A stretch of 30,182 nt of DNA, taken from the NCBI GenBank assembly GCA_900547655.1, contig URHQ01000016.1:1-30182 (forward strand). The letters run 5' to 3'. Positions 1 through 7,798 of this stretch are shown piece by piece. Position numbers and translations under genes: made by a program. The DNA is from an uncultured Collinsella sp. (lineage in GTDB: Bacteria > Actinomycetota > Coriobacteriia > Coriobacteriales > Coriobacteriaceae). The stretch's first letter is position 1; each line of letters begins with the position of its first letter. Under the pieces are notes generated by a model. The model worked only from the letters and a program-made list of their open reading frames with translations. It ran no database searches and was not told the DNA's origin.

Positions 1-62
1 CTAACGATATGGCACCGTGGGGACACATGTATGTCAATCCTGGTCTAACAGAGCCTTATTTT

Positions 63-83
63 ATCCCCGTCCCAGAAAAATCA
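63..83. repeat. Solo copy of dispersed palindrome arm
   Basis: These 21 bases are identical to one arm of the long inverted repeat between aroC and pheA (25756-25776, and inverted at 25703-25723). The copy begins just past the rsfS stop codon, on the downstream side of that gene. No inverted partner is present in the 62 bases available to its left, so it is a half-palindrome here. Such elements are typical of intergenic REP-like repeats. The rest of 1-84 shows nothing recognisable. Confidence 0.75.
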
Positions 84-84
84 T

Positions 85-540
85 TTAGAGGAGGTTGAGG
101 GGGAGCTGGGGGGCGTCTCCCCAGAGTTTCTCGAGGCGGTAGAAGTCGCGGGCTTCGGGAGTGAAGACGTGGACGACAACCGAACCGTAGTCCATGAGCA
201 TCCAGGTCTTCTGCTCGCGACCCTCGATGGAGAACGGGTGCTCGCCGCAAGCCTCGGCGACCTTCTCCTCGATCTCGTCGACGATAGAATCGACCTGGCG
301 GTTGTTGGTACCGGTGGCAAGCACAAAGTAGTCGCATACGTCGGAAAGCTCGGTCAGGTCGAGCACCTGAACGTCCTCGCCCTTCTTGTCGTAGGCGGCC
401 TGCGCGGCGGCGCGGGCGACATCCTCGGCGGCGACACCGCTCGCGGACAGCGAGGCGGCAGTGCGGTCGGACGTGGCGACGAAGCTCTTGTGCTCCACAC
501 CTTCAAGAATCTGCTCGTCGGTCATGGTCTCGTCGGCCAT
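85..540 (-). CDS. rsfS: Ribosomal silencing factor RsfS
   Basis: RsfS family protein of 151 aa. In characterised bacteria it binds ribosomal protein L14 on the 50S subunit and blocks joining with 30S, lowering translation when nutrients run short. The conserved core is visible from about residue 42 to the end: an AAAYDKKGEDV segment, a DLTELSDVCDYFVLATG segment, and the closing EGREQKTWMLMDYG and VVHVFTPEAR..FYRLEKLWGDAP motifs. The first 40 residues are a less conserved extension. The ATG start has an AGAGGT Shine-Dalgarno (SD) site about 6 bases upstream. It lies 27 bases downstream of yqeK, as the last visible gene of an obgE-nadD-yqeK-rsfS run, the order found in many bacteria. A dispersed repeat arm follows its stop codon. 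Confidence 0.95.
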   Translation of the reverse strand: MADETMTDEQILEGVEHKSFVATSDRTAASLSASGVAAEDVARAAAQAAYDKKGEDVQVLDLTELSDVCDYFVLATGTNNRQVDSIVDEIEEKVAEACGEHPFSIEGREQKTWMLMDYGSVVVHVFTPEARDFYRLEKLWGDAPQLPLNLL

Positions 541-567
541 GGAATACCTCTTTCTAGACAGCCCGAG

Positions 568-1176
568 CTAGCGCAGCTGGGCGTAATGGTTGTAAATCGT
601 AATAGCTGTGGGATAAAGATAGCGCCCGGACTGGATCACATAGACCAAACCCTGCGCAAAACAGGAGAAGAACAACTCATCGAGCGTCGACTCCCCCACC
701 ATCTTGCGCAGCGCATGCGCATAGTCGCCGTGGCGGTTGGGCTCGATGGCATCGGCCACAAAGACCACCATATCGAGCGGCGTCATGTCGCAGGCACCCA
801 CGGTATGACGGTCGACAGCCTGGAAAACGGCCGGCGACAGCTCGGGAAAAAGCTGCGGAAGCTCATAGGCGGCAACAGGGCCATGCAAAAGCGGCGTCGC
901 GGCGGAAGGAGAGCCGGCAATCTTAATGCCGTAATGCAGAGCGCGCGTGACCAGCTCGTCGTCGGAGAGCACTTTGTCCCAGTCATGGATCAGACCGGCG
1001 GCAGCGGCATCAAAGCGGTCGACGCCGTAGACCTCGGCCAGATGAAGTGCGGTCTCGGCAACACCCAGCGAATGCACATAGCGCTTGCGCTTATCCTTCA
1101 TGCGAACATCGAGCAGCTCTTGAATGCGCTTGAGCAGCGCGCGCTCATCGCCCTCAAACTGATCCTCTACCGACAA
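568..1176 (-). CDS. yqeK: YqeK-type HD-domain hydrolase (diadenosine tetraphosphatase)
   Basis: HD-superfamily phosphohydrolase of 202 aa. YqeK proteins in Firmicutes hydrolyse Ap4A symmetrically to two ADP. Visible metal and active-site residues are His35 (YVHSLGV), His64-Asp65 followed by Lys68 (HDWDK), His98 (LLHGPVAAYE), the RHTVG histidine and the VADAIEPNR aspartate, all at the spacing expected for the family. The start is TTG at 1174-1176, preceded by a GGGGG SD 6 bases upstream. No ATG occurs until Met26, which would remove part of the first helix, so TTG is preferred. The gene begins 12 bases after the nadD stop, and translation is probably coupled. The assignment to YqeK also rests on the nadD neighbour. 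Confidence 0.9.
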   Translation of the reverse strand: MSVEDQFEGDERALLKRIQELLDVRMKDKRKRYVHSLGVAETALHLAEVYGVDRFDAAAAGLIHDWDKVLSDDELVTRALHYGIKIAGSPSAATPLLHGPVAAYELPQLFPELSPAVFQAVDRHTVGACDMTPLDMVVFVADAIEPNRHGDYAHALRKMVGESTLDELFFSCFAQGLVYVIQSGRYLYPTAITIYNHYAQLR

Positions 1177-1188
1177 CGTAGACCCCCA

Positions 1189-1866
1189 TCACTCAAAATC
1201 TTCTTGGCCCAAATCGGCATATAGCCTGCGTTTGCGAATGTAGCCGAGCACGGACTCGCTCGTAAGATAGCGCACGCTCATACCGCGGGCAACACGCTTG
1301 CGAATGTTCGTCGAGCTGATCGCCAGCGCCGGAATCTGAATATAGCGCACGTCGAACGGCAGCCCCGACTCTTTGATTCGGGCACGCGCCGTATCGATAT
1401 CAAAGCCCGGTCGCGTCGCCGCAATAAAGGTAGCAAGCTCAGCAATTCGTTCGGCATCATGCCAGGTCACAATATCGATAATCGCGTCGGCGCCCGTAAT
1501 AAAGTAGAGCTTTACCTGCGGCGGGTAAAAGTCGCGAAGGGCATGAAGCGTATCGGCCGTATAGGTTACGCCCGGACGGTCGATCTCGAACCGGCTCGCC
1601 AAAAAGGCCGGGTTCGCGGCGGTGGCGAGGACCGTCATGGCATAACGGTCCTCGGCAGGCGTCACCGGCTTGTCAAGCTTAAAGGCAGGAGAGCCCGCCG
1701 GCATAAAGAGCACAGCGTCCAAGTCGAGCGACTCGCGTGCCTGCTCGGCAGTCACCAAGTGCCCGTAATGAATCGGGTCGAATGTGCCGCCCATAATGCC
1801 GAGCCTAAACTCCCGCCCGTCCTCTAGAGGAAGCTCGGGCAGACCGATTCCACCGCGCAGCGACAT
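1189..1866 (-). CDS. nadD: Nicotinate-nucleotide adenylyltransferase
   Basis: NadD transfers AMP from ATP to nicotinate mononucleotide to give deamido-NAD, a cytosolic step of NAD synthesis. The 225 aa protein shows the nucleotidyltransferase signature GGTFDPIHYGH near residue 26, a FITGADAI segment, and the C-terminal ISSTNIRKR motif (typical ISSTxIR). Length is slightly above the usual 190-215 aa because of about 20 extra N-terminal residues before the Rossmann strand. An internal Met just before GGTFDP could be an alternative start, but the ATG at 1864-1866 is 3 bases after the obgE stop with an SD inside the end of obgE, which supports the longer form. It is coupled to obgE upstream and yqeK downstream. 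Confidence 0.95.
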   Translation of the reverse strand: MSLRGGIGLPELPLEDGREFRLGIMGGTFDPIHYGHLVTAEQARESLDLDAVLFMPAGSPAFKLDKPVTPAEDRYAMTVLATAANPAFLASRFEIDRPGVTYTADTLHALRDFYPPQVKLYFITGADAIIDIVTWHDAERIAELATFIAATRPGFDIDTARARIKESGLPFDVRYIQIPALAISSTNIRKRVARGMSVRYLTSESVLGYIRKRRLYADLGQEDFE

Positions 1867-1869
1867 GGC

Positions 1870-3336
1870 TTACTCGCCCTCCGAAGTCCCGGCATCGCCC
1901 GCGGCATCCGCCGCATCGACAACCTCGACGCCCTCATCCGCAGCATCGGCCACGTCAATGGCTTCAACGGCAACGTCCTCGCCAACATCCTCGAGCTCCT
2001 CGTACTCCGAGAAGTCCTCGGCGCCCTCAAAGTCAAAGGCGCGCTGGCAAATGCGGACCTCATCGCCCGCACGGCAACCAGCCTTCTCGAGCGCGTCGTC
2101 AACACCCATACGCGCAAACTTATGCTGCAAGTAAATGACGGCTTCCTCGTTTTCCCAGTCGGTCTGAATGACCATGCGCTCGATGGCACGACCGACCACG
2201 CGGAAGGCACCGGGCTCTTCCTGGACAATGCGGAAACGCTTCTCGCGCTGCAGACGGCGGCGCTCCCACTCCTCGTCGCGCAGATCGACCGGCTCATCAG
2301 CAACCGCCAGCTCGGCGCGAAGCTTAGCCACCTGCTCGCCCACGGCAAGCATCAGCGTGTTGAGGCCGGCGCCCGTCACAGCAGACACGGCAAAGAACAT
2401 ATGTCCATCGTCGAGCGCTGCGCGCTTGAGGTCGGCAATCTTGTCGGCCGTGCCCGGCGCGTCGCACTTGTTGGCAACGACGATCTGCGGACGCTCCGAA
2501 AGCTCGGCGCCATACTGCTCGAGCTCACGATTGATAATGTGGTAATCCTCGACCGGATCGCGATCCTCAAAACCACCCGTCATGTCGACGACGTGCATAA
2601 TCAGGGCCGTACGCTCAATGTGGCGCAGAAACTGGTGACCCAGGCCACGGCCCTCGCTCGCGCCCTCGATGAGACCGGGGACGTCGGCAACGACGTAAGA
2701 ATATTCGCCGGCACGCACCATGCCGAGGTTCGGCACGAGCGTGGTAAACGGGTAGTCGGCAATCTTGGGACGGGCGGCACTCATGCGCGCGATGAGCGAT
2801 GACTTACCCACCGAGGGGAAGCCCACGAGCGCGGCATCGGCCATAAGCTTCATCTCGAGCTCAATCCAGTGCTCCTCGGCCGGTTCGCCCAGCTGAGCAA
2901 ACGCGGGCGCGCGGCGCACCGACGTCACAAAGTGCGTGTTGCCCAGGCCACCGGCACCGCCGGGCGCCACGACGACGCGCTCGCCATCGTGCACCAGATC
3001 GGCAATCTCGAACATCGGGGTCTGCGTCTCGGGGTCGAGCTCGCGCACCACGGTACCCATAGGGACCTTGAGAATCAGGTCCTCGCCGCTCTTACCGTTA
3101 CGGCGGGCACCCTGCCCGTGCGTGCCGCGCTCGGCGCGGAAGTGATGCTTAAAGCGGTAATCGATCAGCGAAGACAGCTGAGCATCGGCCTGGATAACGA
3201 CATTGCCGCCACGACCGCCGTCGCCGCCATCGGGGCCGCCCTTGGGGACAAATGCCTCGCGCCTAAACGACATGCATCCGGCTCCGCCGTCGCCGCCGCA
3301 CACGTTAATGCGGCTGATATCGGTGAACTGTGACAA
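1870..3336 (-). CDS. obgE: Obg family GTPase (CgtA)
   Basis: Ribosome-associated GTPase of 488 aa, involved in 50S subunit assembly and stress signalling. Domain order: glycine-rich Obg fold (about 1-165, with repeated GGDGG stretches); G domain with P-loop GFPSVGKSS (172-180), DVPGLIEGA (from 218) and NKCD (289-292); an OCT (Obg C-terminal) domain (about 360-435); then an acidic Asp/Glu/Ala/Val tail (437-488), which is variable in the family. The start is TTG at 3334-3336 with an excellent AGGAGG SD 8 bases upstream. A terminator-like hairpin (3353-3395) lies between rpmA and this gene, so obgE expression may be reduced relative to the ribosomal protein genes or depend on readthrough. Confidence 0.97.
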   Translation of the reverse strand: MSQFTDISRINVCGGDGGAGCMSFRREAFVPKGGPDGGDGGRGGNVVIQADAQLSSLIDYRFKHHFRAERGTHGQGARRNGKSGEDLILKVPMGTVVRELDPETQTPMFEIADLVHDGERVVVAPGGAGGLGNTHFVTSVRRAPAFAQLGEPAEEHWIELEMKLMADAALVGFPSVGKSSLIARMSAARPKIADYPFTTLVPNLGMVRAGEYSYVVADVPGLIEGASEGRGLGHQFLRHIERTALIMHVVDMTGGFEDRDPVEDYHIINRELEQYGAELSERPQIVVANKCDAPGTADKIADLKRAALDDGHMFFAVSAVTGAGLNTLMLAVGEQVAKLRAELAVADEPVDLRDEEWERRRLQREKRFRIVQEEPGAFRVVGRAIERMVIQTDWENEEAVIYLQHKFARMGVDDALEKAGCRAGDEVRICQRAFDFEGAEDFSEYEELEDVGEDVAVEAIDVADAADEGVEVVDAADAAGDAGTSEGE

Positions 3337-3352
3337 CAGAATCGCCTCCTAC

Positions 3353-3395
3353 AAAAAGAGGGAGACCCTTGAATCCTAAAACTCAAGTGCCTCCC
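3353..3395 (-). terminator. Terminator-like hairpin between rpmA and obgE
   Basis: On the minus strand, GGGAG (3391-3395) pairs with CTCCC (3360-3364) and an inner CTTGA pairs with TCAAG, followed by TCTTTTT. It sits downstream of rpmA and upstream of the obgE SD. The stem is interrupted by unpaired bases, so it is probably a partial terminator that sets the ratio between ribosomal proteins and Obg. Confidence 0.6.
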
Positions 3396-3420
3396 ACATA
3401 TGTGCTCTATGAAGGGTGAA

Positions 3421-3678
3421 TTACGCGTTCGCGAGCGGGCGTACGCTGACCCTATGCTTGATACCCTTGTGGAACTCAACGGTACCGTCGACCAGCGCGA
3501 ACAGCGTGTCGTCCTTACCACGGCCAACGTTCTCACCCGGGTGGATGTGCGTGCCGTGCTGACGGACGAGAATCGTGCCCGTGGTTACCGTCTGGCCGGC
3601 ATAGCGCTTCGTGCCAAGGCGCTGACCGCGGGAGTCACGGCCATTACGGGAGGAACCGAGTCCTTTTTTGTGTGCCAT
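3421..3678 (-). CDS. rpmA: 50S ribosomal protein L27
   Basis: L27 of 85 aa, whose N-terminal tail reaches the peptidyl transferase centre. The sequence begins MAHKKGLGSSRNGRDS, then RLGTKRYAGQ and the GTILVRQHGT..HPG.NVGRGKDDTLFA core, full length for the family. The tail begins directly at MAHKK and lacks the cleavable N-terminal extension known from Firmicutes L27. The ATG is preceded by AGGT about 8 bases upstream. It follows rplU by 33 bases and is evidently cotranscribed with it. Confidence 0.98.
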   Translation of the reverse strand: MAHKKGLGSSRNGRDSRGQRLGTKRYAGQTVTTGTILVRQHGTHIHPGENVGRGKDDTLFALVDGTVEFHKGIKHRVSVRPLANA

Positions 3679-3711
3679 TGTGTATACCTACTCTTTCGTT
3701 ACGAGTGTAAT

Positions 3712-4086
3712 CTACTCGGCGACGGGAGCCTCGGCAACAGCCTCAGCCTCTGCCTTGACAGCCTTCTTGGCGCGGGAGGTAGCCTGAACCTTCACGATCT
3801 TCAGCTTGGTGAGCTGCTGACGGTGACCCTTCAGACGACGATAGCGCTTGCGCTTGTGGAACTTGAAGACCAGCTGCTTCTCGCCCTTGAACTGCTCAAC
3901 GATCTGAGCGGTAACCTTGGCCTTGGCCAGCTTGTCGGGATCGGTGACGATCTTCTTACCATCGTTGAGGAAGATAACCGGCAGGGTGACCTTGTCGCCC
4001 TCATTGCCCTCGATCTTCTCGACGGTGATGACATCGTCGGTGGCGACCTTGTACTGCTTGCCGCCCGTGTTAACGATTGCGTACAT
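3712..4086 (-). CDS. rplU: 50S ribosomal protein L21
   Basis: L21, a 23S rRNA-binding protein of the large subunit. The protein begins MYAIVNTGGKQYKV and carries the basic FKFHKRKRYRRLKGHRQ signature. The true start is ATG at 4084-4086 (124 aa); an in-frame ATG 21 bases upstream is contradicted by the family N-terminus and by an AAGGG SD lying between the two. The last 22 or so residues are an Ala/Glu/Lys tail (KAVKAEAEAVAEAPVAE) beyond the usual core. It is the first gene of the rplU-rpmA unit, behind the promoter at 4129-4157. Confidence 0.97.
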   Translation of the reverse strand: MYAIVNTGGKQYKVATDDVITVEKIEGNEGDKVTLPVIFLNDGKKIVTDPDKLAKAKVTAQIVEQFKGEKQLVFKFHKRKRYRRLKGHRQQLTKLKIVKVQATSRAKKAVKAEAEAVAEAPVAE

Positions 4087-4128
4087 GTTTACTTGCCCTT
4101 CATGCATCAGTTAGTGCAACAGCCGAAT

Positions 4129-4157
4129 ATAGTAGCAGGCGAAAATAACCCCGTCAA
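4129..4157 (-). promoter_or_regulatory. Promoter of rplU-rpmA
   Basis: On the minus strand, a -35 TTGACG (4152-4157) and a -10 TACTAT (4129-4134) are separated by exactly 17 bases, close to the sigma-70-type consensus. The -35 overlaps the stop codon of the upstream radical-SAM-associated gene. The predicted transcript start is about 35 bases upstream of the rplU ATG. Confidence 0.75.
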
Positions 4158-4966
4158 CGAGTATGTGGAGCAAATCCACAAGTTCGCACAGGTATGGGGC
4201 TGACGAGTCGGCCCTCGTCGTCCTCGCATGCTTGATTCTGACGCTCGACATCGTAGGAGCAGATGGTCACGAGGTCTTGCATACCGGTGGAAACAATAGG
4301 TGCATCCACGCCCGGGGTCAAGCCCTGCAACAAAACATCAGCAGCAGAAAGCAAAATTTCCGGACGCATGGAGCCCTCGTTGTCGGCATGGGTGTCGAGC
4401 ATGAGCACCAAATGGTCCGGGCGCTCCCCCGCCGTGAGCTCATAGCCCACGAGCGTGTGATCCAAATCCAAGCGCTTGCTCTTTTTTCCGCGCGCGTAGT
4501 CGATGCCATGGTCCGCGCGCAGCGTGTCGATCGCACGACGCACCTCGTCGGCGCTTACGGGCGCCTCGGGATCCAAGTGCAGGTCGATGCGATACGACAG
4601 GCGCGTGAGCTGCGCCGTCAACGCCGGCGTGCGAACGTCGATGTACGCCGCCTCGATGGGCGCCAGATCGGCCGGAGACGCCGCAGCCAGGCGCCCAAAC
4701 GCCTCGTCGAGCGCCACGAACTCGGTCATAAACAGGTCATACCACTCGCAGGTCGACGACGTACCAACCGGTAGCGCCGAAGAGAAGCCCACGCGCATGT
4801 GCGGAGAGAAGCCCTGCGTGACGGCATAGGGAAGTCCCGCACGGCGCACGATGCGCTCAATGGTATGGATCACTTCGAGATGGCCCAGGTACTTAAGGCG
4901 ATCGCGCTTGCCATAGCGAACACGAAGCCTAAAGAGCGAGGGGTTGTCGGTCAGGCGCTCACTCAT
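4154..4966 (-). CDS. TIGR03936-type radical-SAM-associated protein (DUF2344)
   Basis: Protein of 270 aa matching the family that accompanies, or is fused to, the TIGR03960 radical SAM protein. Recognisable segments are the N-terminal RLRVRYGKRDRLKYLGHLEV, ERIVRRAGLPYAVTQGFSPH, and RVGFSSALPVGTSSTCEWYD. No catalytic motif or cofactor site is evident. The gene overlaps its partner by four bases (ATGA), indicating translational coupling and suggesting a stoichiometric complex. In many bacteria this pair lies just upstream of rplU-rpmA, as here. The biochemical function is not established to my knowledge; an RNA- or ribosome-related modification is only an inference from the neighbourhood. Confidence 0.88.
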   Translation of the reverse strand: MSERLTDNPSLFRLRVRYGKRDRLKYLGHLEVIHTIERIVRRAGLPYAVTQGFSPHMRVGFSSALPVGTSSTCEWYDLFMTEFVALDEAFGRLAAASPADLAPIEAAYIDVRTPALTAQLTRLSYRIDLHLDPEAPVSADEVRRAIDTLRADHGIDYARGKKSKRLDLDHTLVGYELTAGERPDHLVLMLDTHADNEGSMRPEILLSAADVLLQGLTPGVDAPIVSTGMQDLVTICSYDVERQNQACEDDEGRLVSPIPVRTCGFAPHTR

Positions 4967-6840
4967 GCGCGATCACCCATCAATACATTCTTGGCGTGGA
5001 GCGTGGGGCAGATCCCGCAGCCGGTGCACGACGTGCGGGTGCAGTCGGGAGTCGTGACGCCCTCGAGCGAGCGACGGTACTCGCGCTCGAGGAAGCCGCG
5101 CGTGCAGCCGGGGCTCACGTGCTCCCACGGCAGGCGCCAGTCCAACTCGTAGGGCAGGTGCACGAGCTCATTGAGGTCGATGCCGTTTTTGGCAGCAGCC
5201 TCCTTCCAGTTATCGAGCGAGAAATGCTCTACCCAGGCGTCGAAGCGCGAGCCCGCACGCCAGGCGTCGATGATGACCGGTGTCATATCGCGACCGGCAC
5301 GGGAGAGCGCAGCCTCGATAAGCGAGGTCTCGGCATCGTGGTAGTGTACGCGAACGGCGCGGTTGCGCACACTCGTGATGAGTAGCTTCTGGCGGCGCTT
5401 GACGTCGTCGTAGTCGAGCTGCGGGCACCACTGGAACGGCGTGGCAGCCTTGGGGATAAAGACCGAAACCGAGATGGACACCGAGATCGAGCCGCGACGA
5501 GCCTTGGGCACCACGGAACGACCGAGCTCCAGCACGTGATCGGCCAGATTGGCGATGGCCACGATGTCCTCGTCGCGCTCGCCGGGAAGGCCCATCATAA
5601 AGTAGAGCTTCATACGGTTCCAGCCGGCCTCGAAGGCCGCCTTGGCCGCACGGTCCAAGTCCTCCTCGGTCACGTTCTTGTTAATGATGTCGCGCATGCG
5701 CTGGCTGCCGGCCTCGGGCGCGAACGTCAGGCCGCCCTTCTTTTCGCCGGCGACCGACTCGGCCATATCCACGCCAAACGAATCCAGGCGCTGCGACGGA
5801 ATAGACACGCGAATACCCGTATCCTCCAGGCGACGGTTGAGCCTGCCGAGCACGTCGCGAATGCAGGAGTGGTCGGTCGTGGAGAGCGAGGTCAGCGACA
5901 CCTCGTCATAGCCGGTCTTTTCCAGACCCTGAATCACCGACGAGACGATCTGGTCGGCCGAGCGCTCGCGCACCGGGCGATACGTCATGCCGGCCTGGCA
6001 AAAACGACAGCCGCGGGCGCAGCCGCGCAGGATCTCGATAGACAGGCGGTCGTGGACTAGCTGCGCATAGGGTACGCACGACTGCGACAGCGGATTCGTG
6101 GCGCCGAAATCCTCGACGACGCGTTTGTAGACCACAGTAGGCGCATCCTTGCCTTCACGCGGCACGGTGTAGCCATGCGGCGAGCAGGGCTCGTCGTGAC
6201 GAACCTCATAGAGCGACGGCACGTAGTTGCCGGCAATGGATGCAAGCTGCTCAACAATCTGCGCGCGCGGGACTCCTTCGTCACGCAGGCGGCGATGTAG
6301 CTGGCAGGTCTCGAGCAGCGACTCCTCGCCCTCGCCGATGAGGATGGCATCGAAGAAGGCCGCGTACGGCTCGGGATTGTACACCGAGGGGCCGCCGGCG
6401 ATGATGATGGGGTCGTCTTCGCCGCGGTCGGCCGCTAACAGCGGAATGCCAGCGAGGTCGAGAGCCTCGAGGAAGTTCGTCACCGCCATCTCGTGCGGCA
6501 CATGCAGGCCGACGATATCAAACGAAGCGACCGGCGCTGCACCCTCGAGCGAGAGCAGCGGAATGCCTGCCTCGCGCATGGCGTCACCCATATCGGGCCA
6601 CGGCACATAGCCACGCTCGCAGGAGATGCCCTCGGCCTGGTTAAGGATGTTGTAGAGGATGGCGATACCCTGGTTGGGCAGACCAACCTCGTACACATCC
6701 GGGTAGATCAGGCAGCAACGGTAATCGGCATCGGCCTTGGAAAGCGTGCCCCACTCGTGATCGATATAGCGGCTCGGTTTCTCGACCTTGGCGAGCAGCG
6801 GCTCAATTAGATGAAAACAATCTTGGTATGCAACGCGCAA
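4963..6840 (-). CDS. TIGR03960-type radical SAM protein, B12-binding-like
   Basis: Radical SAM enzyme of 625 aa. The N-terminal half (about 35-210) resembles a cobalamin-binding Rossmann domain (YPDVYEVGLPNQG, VGLHVPHEM, IIIAGGPSVYNPEPYA, ILIGEGEE). The radical SAM core starts with GCARGCRFC, giving cluster ligands Cys274, Cys278 and Cys281, followed by QAGMTYRP and EVSLTSLSTTDHS. A second cysteine set near the C-terminus (Cys605, Cys608, Cys611) may hold another iron-sulfur cluster. The start is TTG with AGGGG 7 bases upstream. It begins 10 bases after the DUF697-like gene and overlaps the DUF2344 gene by four bases. The family is widespread; its substrate is unknown to me. Confidence 0.9.
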   Translation of the reverse strand: MRVAYQDCFHLIEPLLAKVEKPSRYIDHEWGTLSKADADYRCCLIYPDVYEVGLPNQGIAILYNILNQAEGISCERGYVPWPDMGDAMREAGIPLLSLEGAAPVASFDIVGLHVPHEMAVTNFLEALDLAGIPLLAADRGEDDPIIIAGGPSVYNPEPYAAFFDAILIGEGEESLLETCQLHRRLRDEGVPRAQIVEQLASIAGNYVPSLYEVRHDEPCSPHGYTVPREGKDAPTVVYKRVVEDFGATNPLSQSCVPYAQLVHDRLSIEILRGCARGCRFCQAGMTYRPVRERSADQIVSSVIQGLEKTGYDEVSLTSLSTTDHSCIRDVLGRLNRRLEDTGIRVSIPSQRLDSFGVDMAESVAGEKKGGLTFAPEAGSQRMRDIINKNVTEEDLDRAAKAAFEAGWNRMKLYFMMGLPGERDEDIVAIANLADHVLELGRSVVPKARRGSISVSISVSVFIPKAATPFQWCPQLDYDDVKRRQKLLITSVRNRAVRVHYHDAETSLIEAALSRAGRDMTPVIIDAWRAGSRFDAWVEHFSLDNWKEAAAKNGIDLNELVHLPYELDWRLPWEHVSPGCTRGFLEREYRRSLEGVTTPDCTRTSCTGCGICPTLHAKNVLMGDRA

Positions 6841-6850
6841 CGGAAAACCC

Positions 6851-7780
6851 CTAAGCAGCGAGATCTGATGCGTCCTGATAGGACGCCATAGGACGGGTAG
6901 CGCCCGCGACCGTGGTCACCAGATCGCGAACGCGGGAGAACGTGGCAGTGACCACCTCGTTGGCACGGCTGTAGTCGACATCGCGCTCGTAGAGCGAAAC
7001 GAGCGCACGGCCCATGCCATAGGTGCCCGCGGCAGCAGTGAGCGCCTTGACGGCAAACCCAATATGCGGCGTCTGCTTGACGAGCGCGCGGGTAACCGCC
7101 CGGATCACAAGACCGCCGGCAAGCACGCCCGCGACCTCGTAGCCGCGCTCGGGCTTAATGCCGCGTCCAAAGACGACAGCGAGCTCAAAGAGCATGCCCA
7201 CCTGCGCCAGCGCCATAACGGGATAATCGGCGCCCGGCAAAAACACCAGTGCACCGGTCGCCATATTGGTGAGCGCGCACGAGGTGATGATACGATTGGC
7301 GGCCGCGATGCGCATGAAGGCAAAGTTCGCCGCAAAAGCCGTTTCCTTGTCGGTGCGATCGAGAATCCAGCGGGCAAGCGTCTCGAGCAGATACGTCTTA
7401 TCGGTTGCCGCCACCACGCCGAGCATGGGCGTGGACTCCTCGATAAACGGCACTTCCACAGCAGACTCGGCAAGCACGCACACGGGCGCGCCGGCGATCA
7501 CGAGCTCCTGCACGGCACTCTCCAAGCGGTCGGAACCACACGAGAGCACCAGCACCACATCGGTATCGGTCTTTGGAGCAATTCGCTCCTCCCCCAGACG
7601 CTCGACGCGCACAATGCCCGAGGTCGTCTGCGGCACAAAGGCGTCACGCACCGTCTCGGCCAGAAAGCGCGAGGCGGACGAATCCAGATAGACCGAGACG
7701 CGCACCGGCGTATCGGAATCCTTCTTAACGGACGCGCCCATCTTAAAAGCGCGGGTCAGCTTATCTACGGGAATTTTCAT
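6851..7780 (-). CDS. Hypothetical protein with DUF697/YcjF-like C-terminal region
   Basis: Protein of 309 aa, not confidently recognised. The first 150 residues form an alternating alpha/beta region rich in short hydrophobic strands (TDVVLVLSCGSD, APVCVLAE, PMLGVVAAT) that looks like a degenerate GTPase- or Rossmann-like fold; no P-loop is visible. The second half has several hydrophobic stretches (CALTNMATGALVFLPG, VMALAQVGMLFELAVVFG, VAGVLAGGLVIRAVTRAL, ALTAAAGTYGMGRAL) reminiscent of DUF697 membrane-associated domains, which often follow GTPases. The ATG has a GGAGGGG SD. It lies 18 bases downstream of rodA and 10 upstream of the radical SAM gene, so it is in the same operon. Confidence 0.7.
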   Translation of the reverse strand: MKIPVDKLTRAFKMGASVKKDSDTPVRVSVYLDSSASRFLAETVRDAFVPQTTSGIVRVERLGEERIAPKTDTDVVLVLSCGSDRLESAVQELVIAGAPVCVLAESAVEVPFIEESTPMLGVVAATDKTYLLETLARWILDRTDKETAFAANFAFMRIAAANRIITSCALTNMATGALVFLPGADYPVMALAQVGMLFELAVVFGRGIKPERGYEVAGVLAGGLVIRAVTRALVKQTPHIGFAVKALTAAAGTYGMGRALVSLYERDVDYSRANEVVTATFSRVRDLVTTVAGATRPMASYQDASDLAA

Positions 7781-7798
7781 AGCAAACCCCTCCAGCGG

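Noticed and set aside
169..1224. Long plus-strand open frame (351 codons) opposite rsfS and yqeK
   Set aside because: It is a mirror of two well-supported minus-strand genes in high-GC DNA; the translation has no recognisable motif and no sensible start site.
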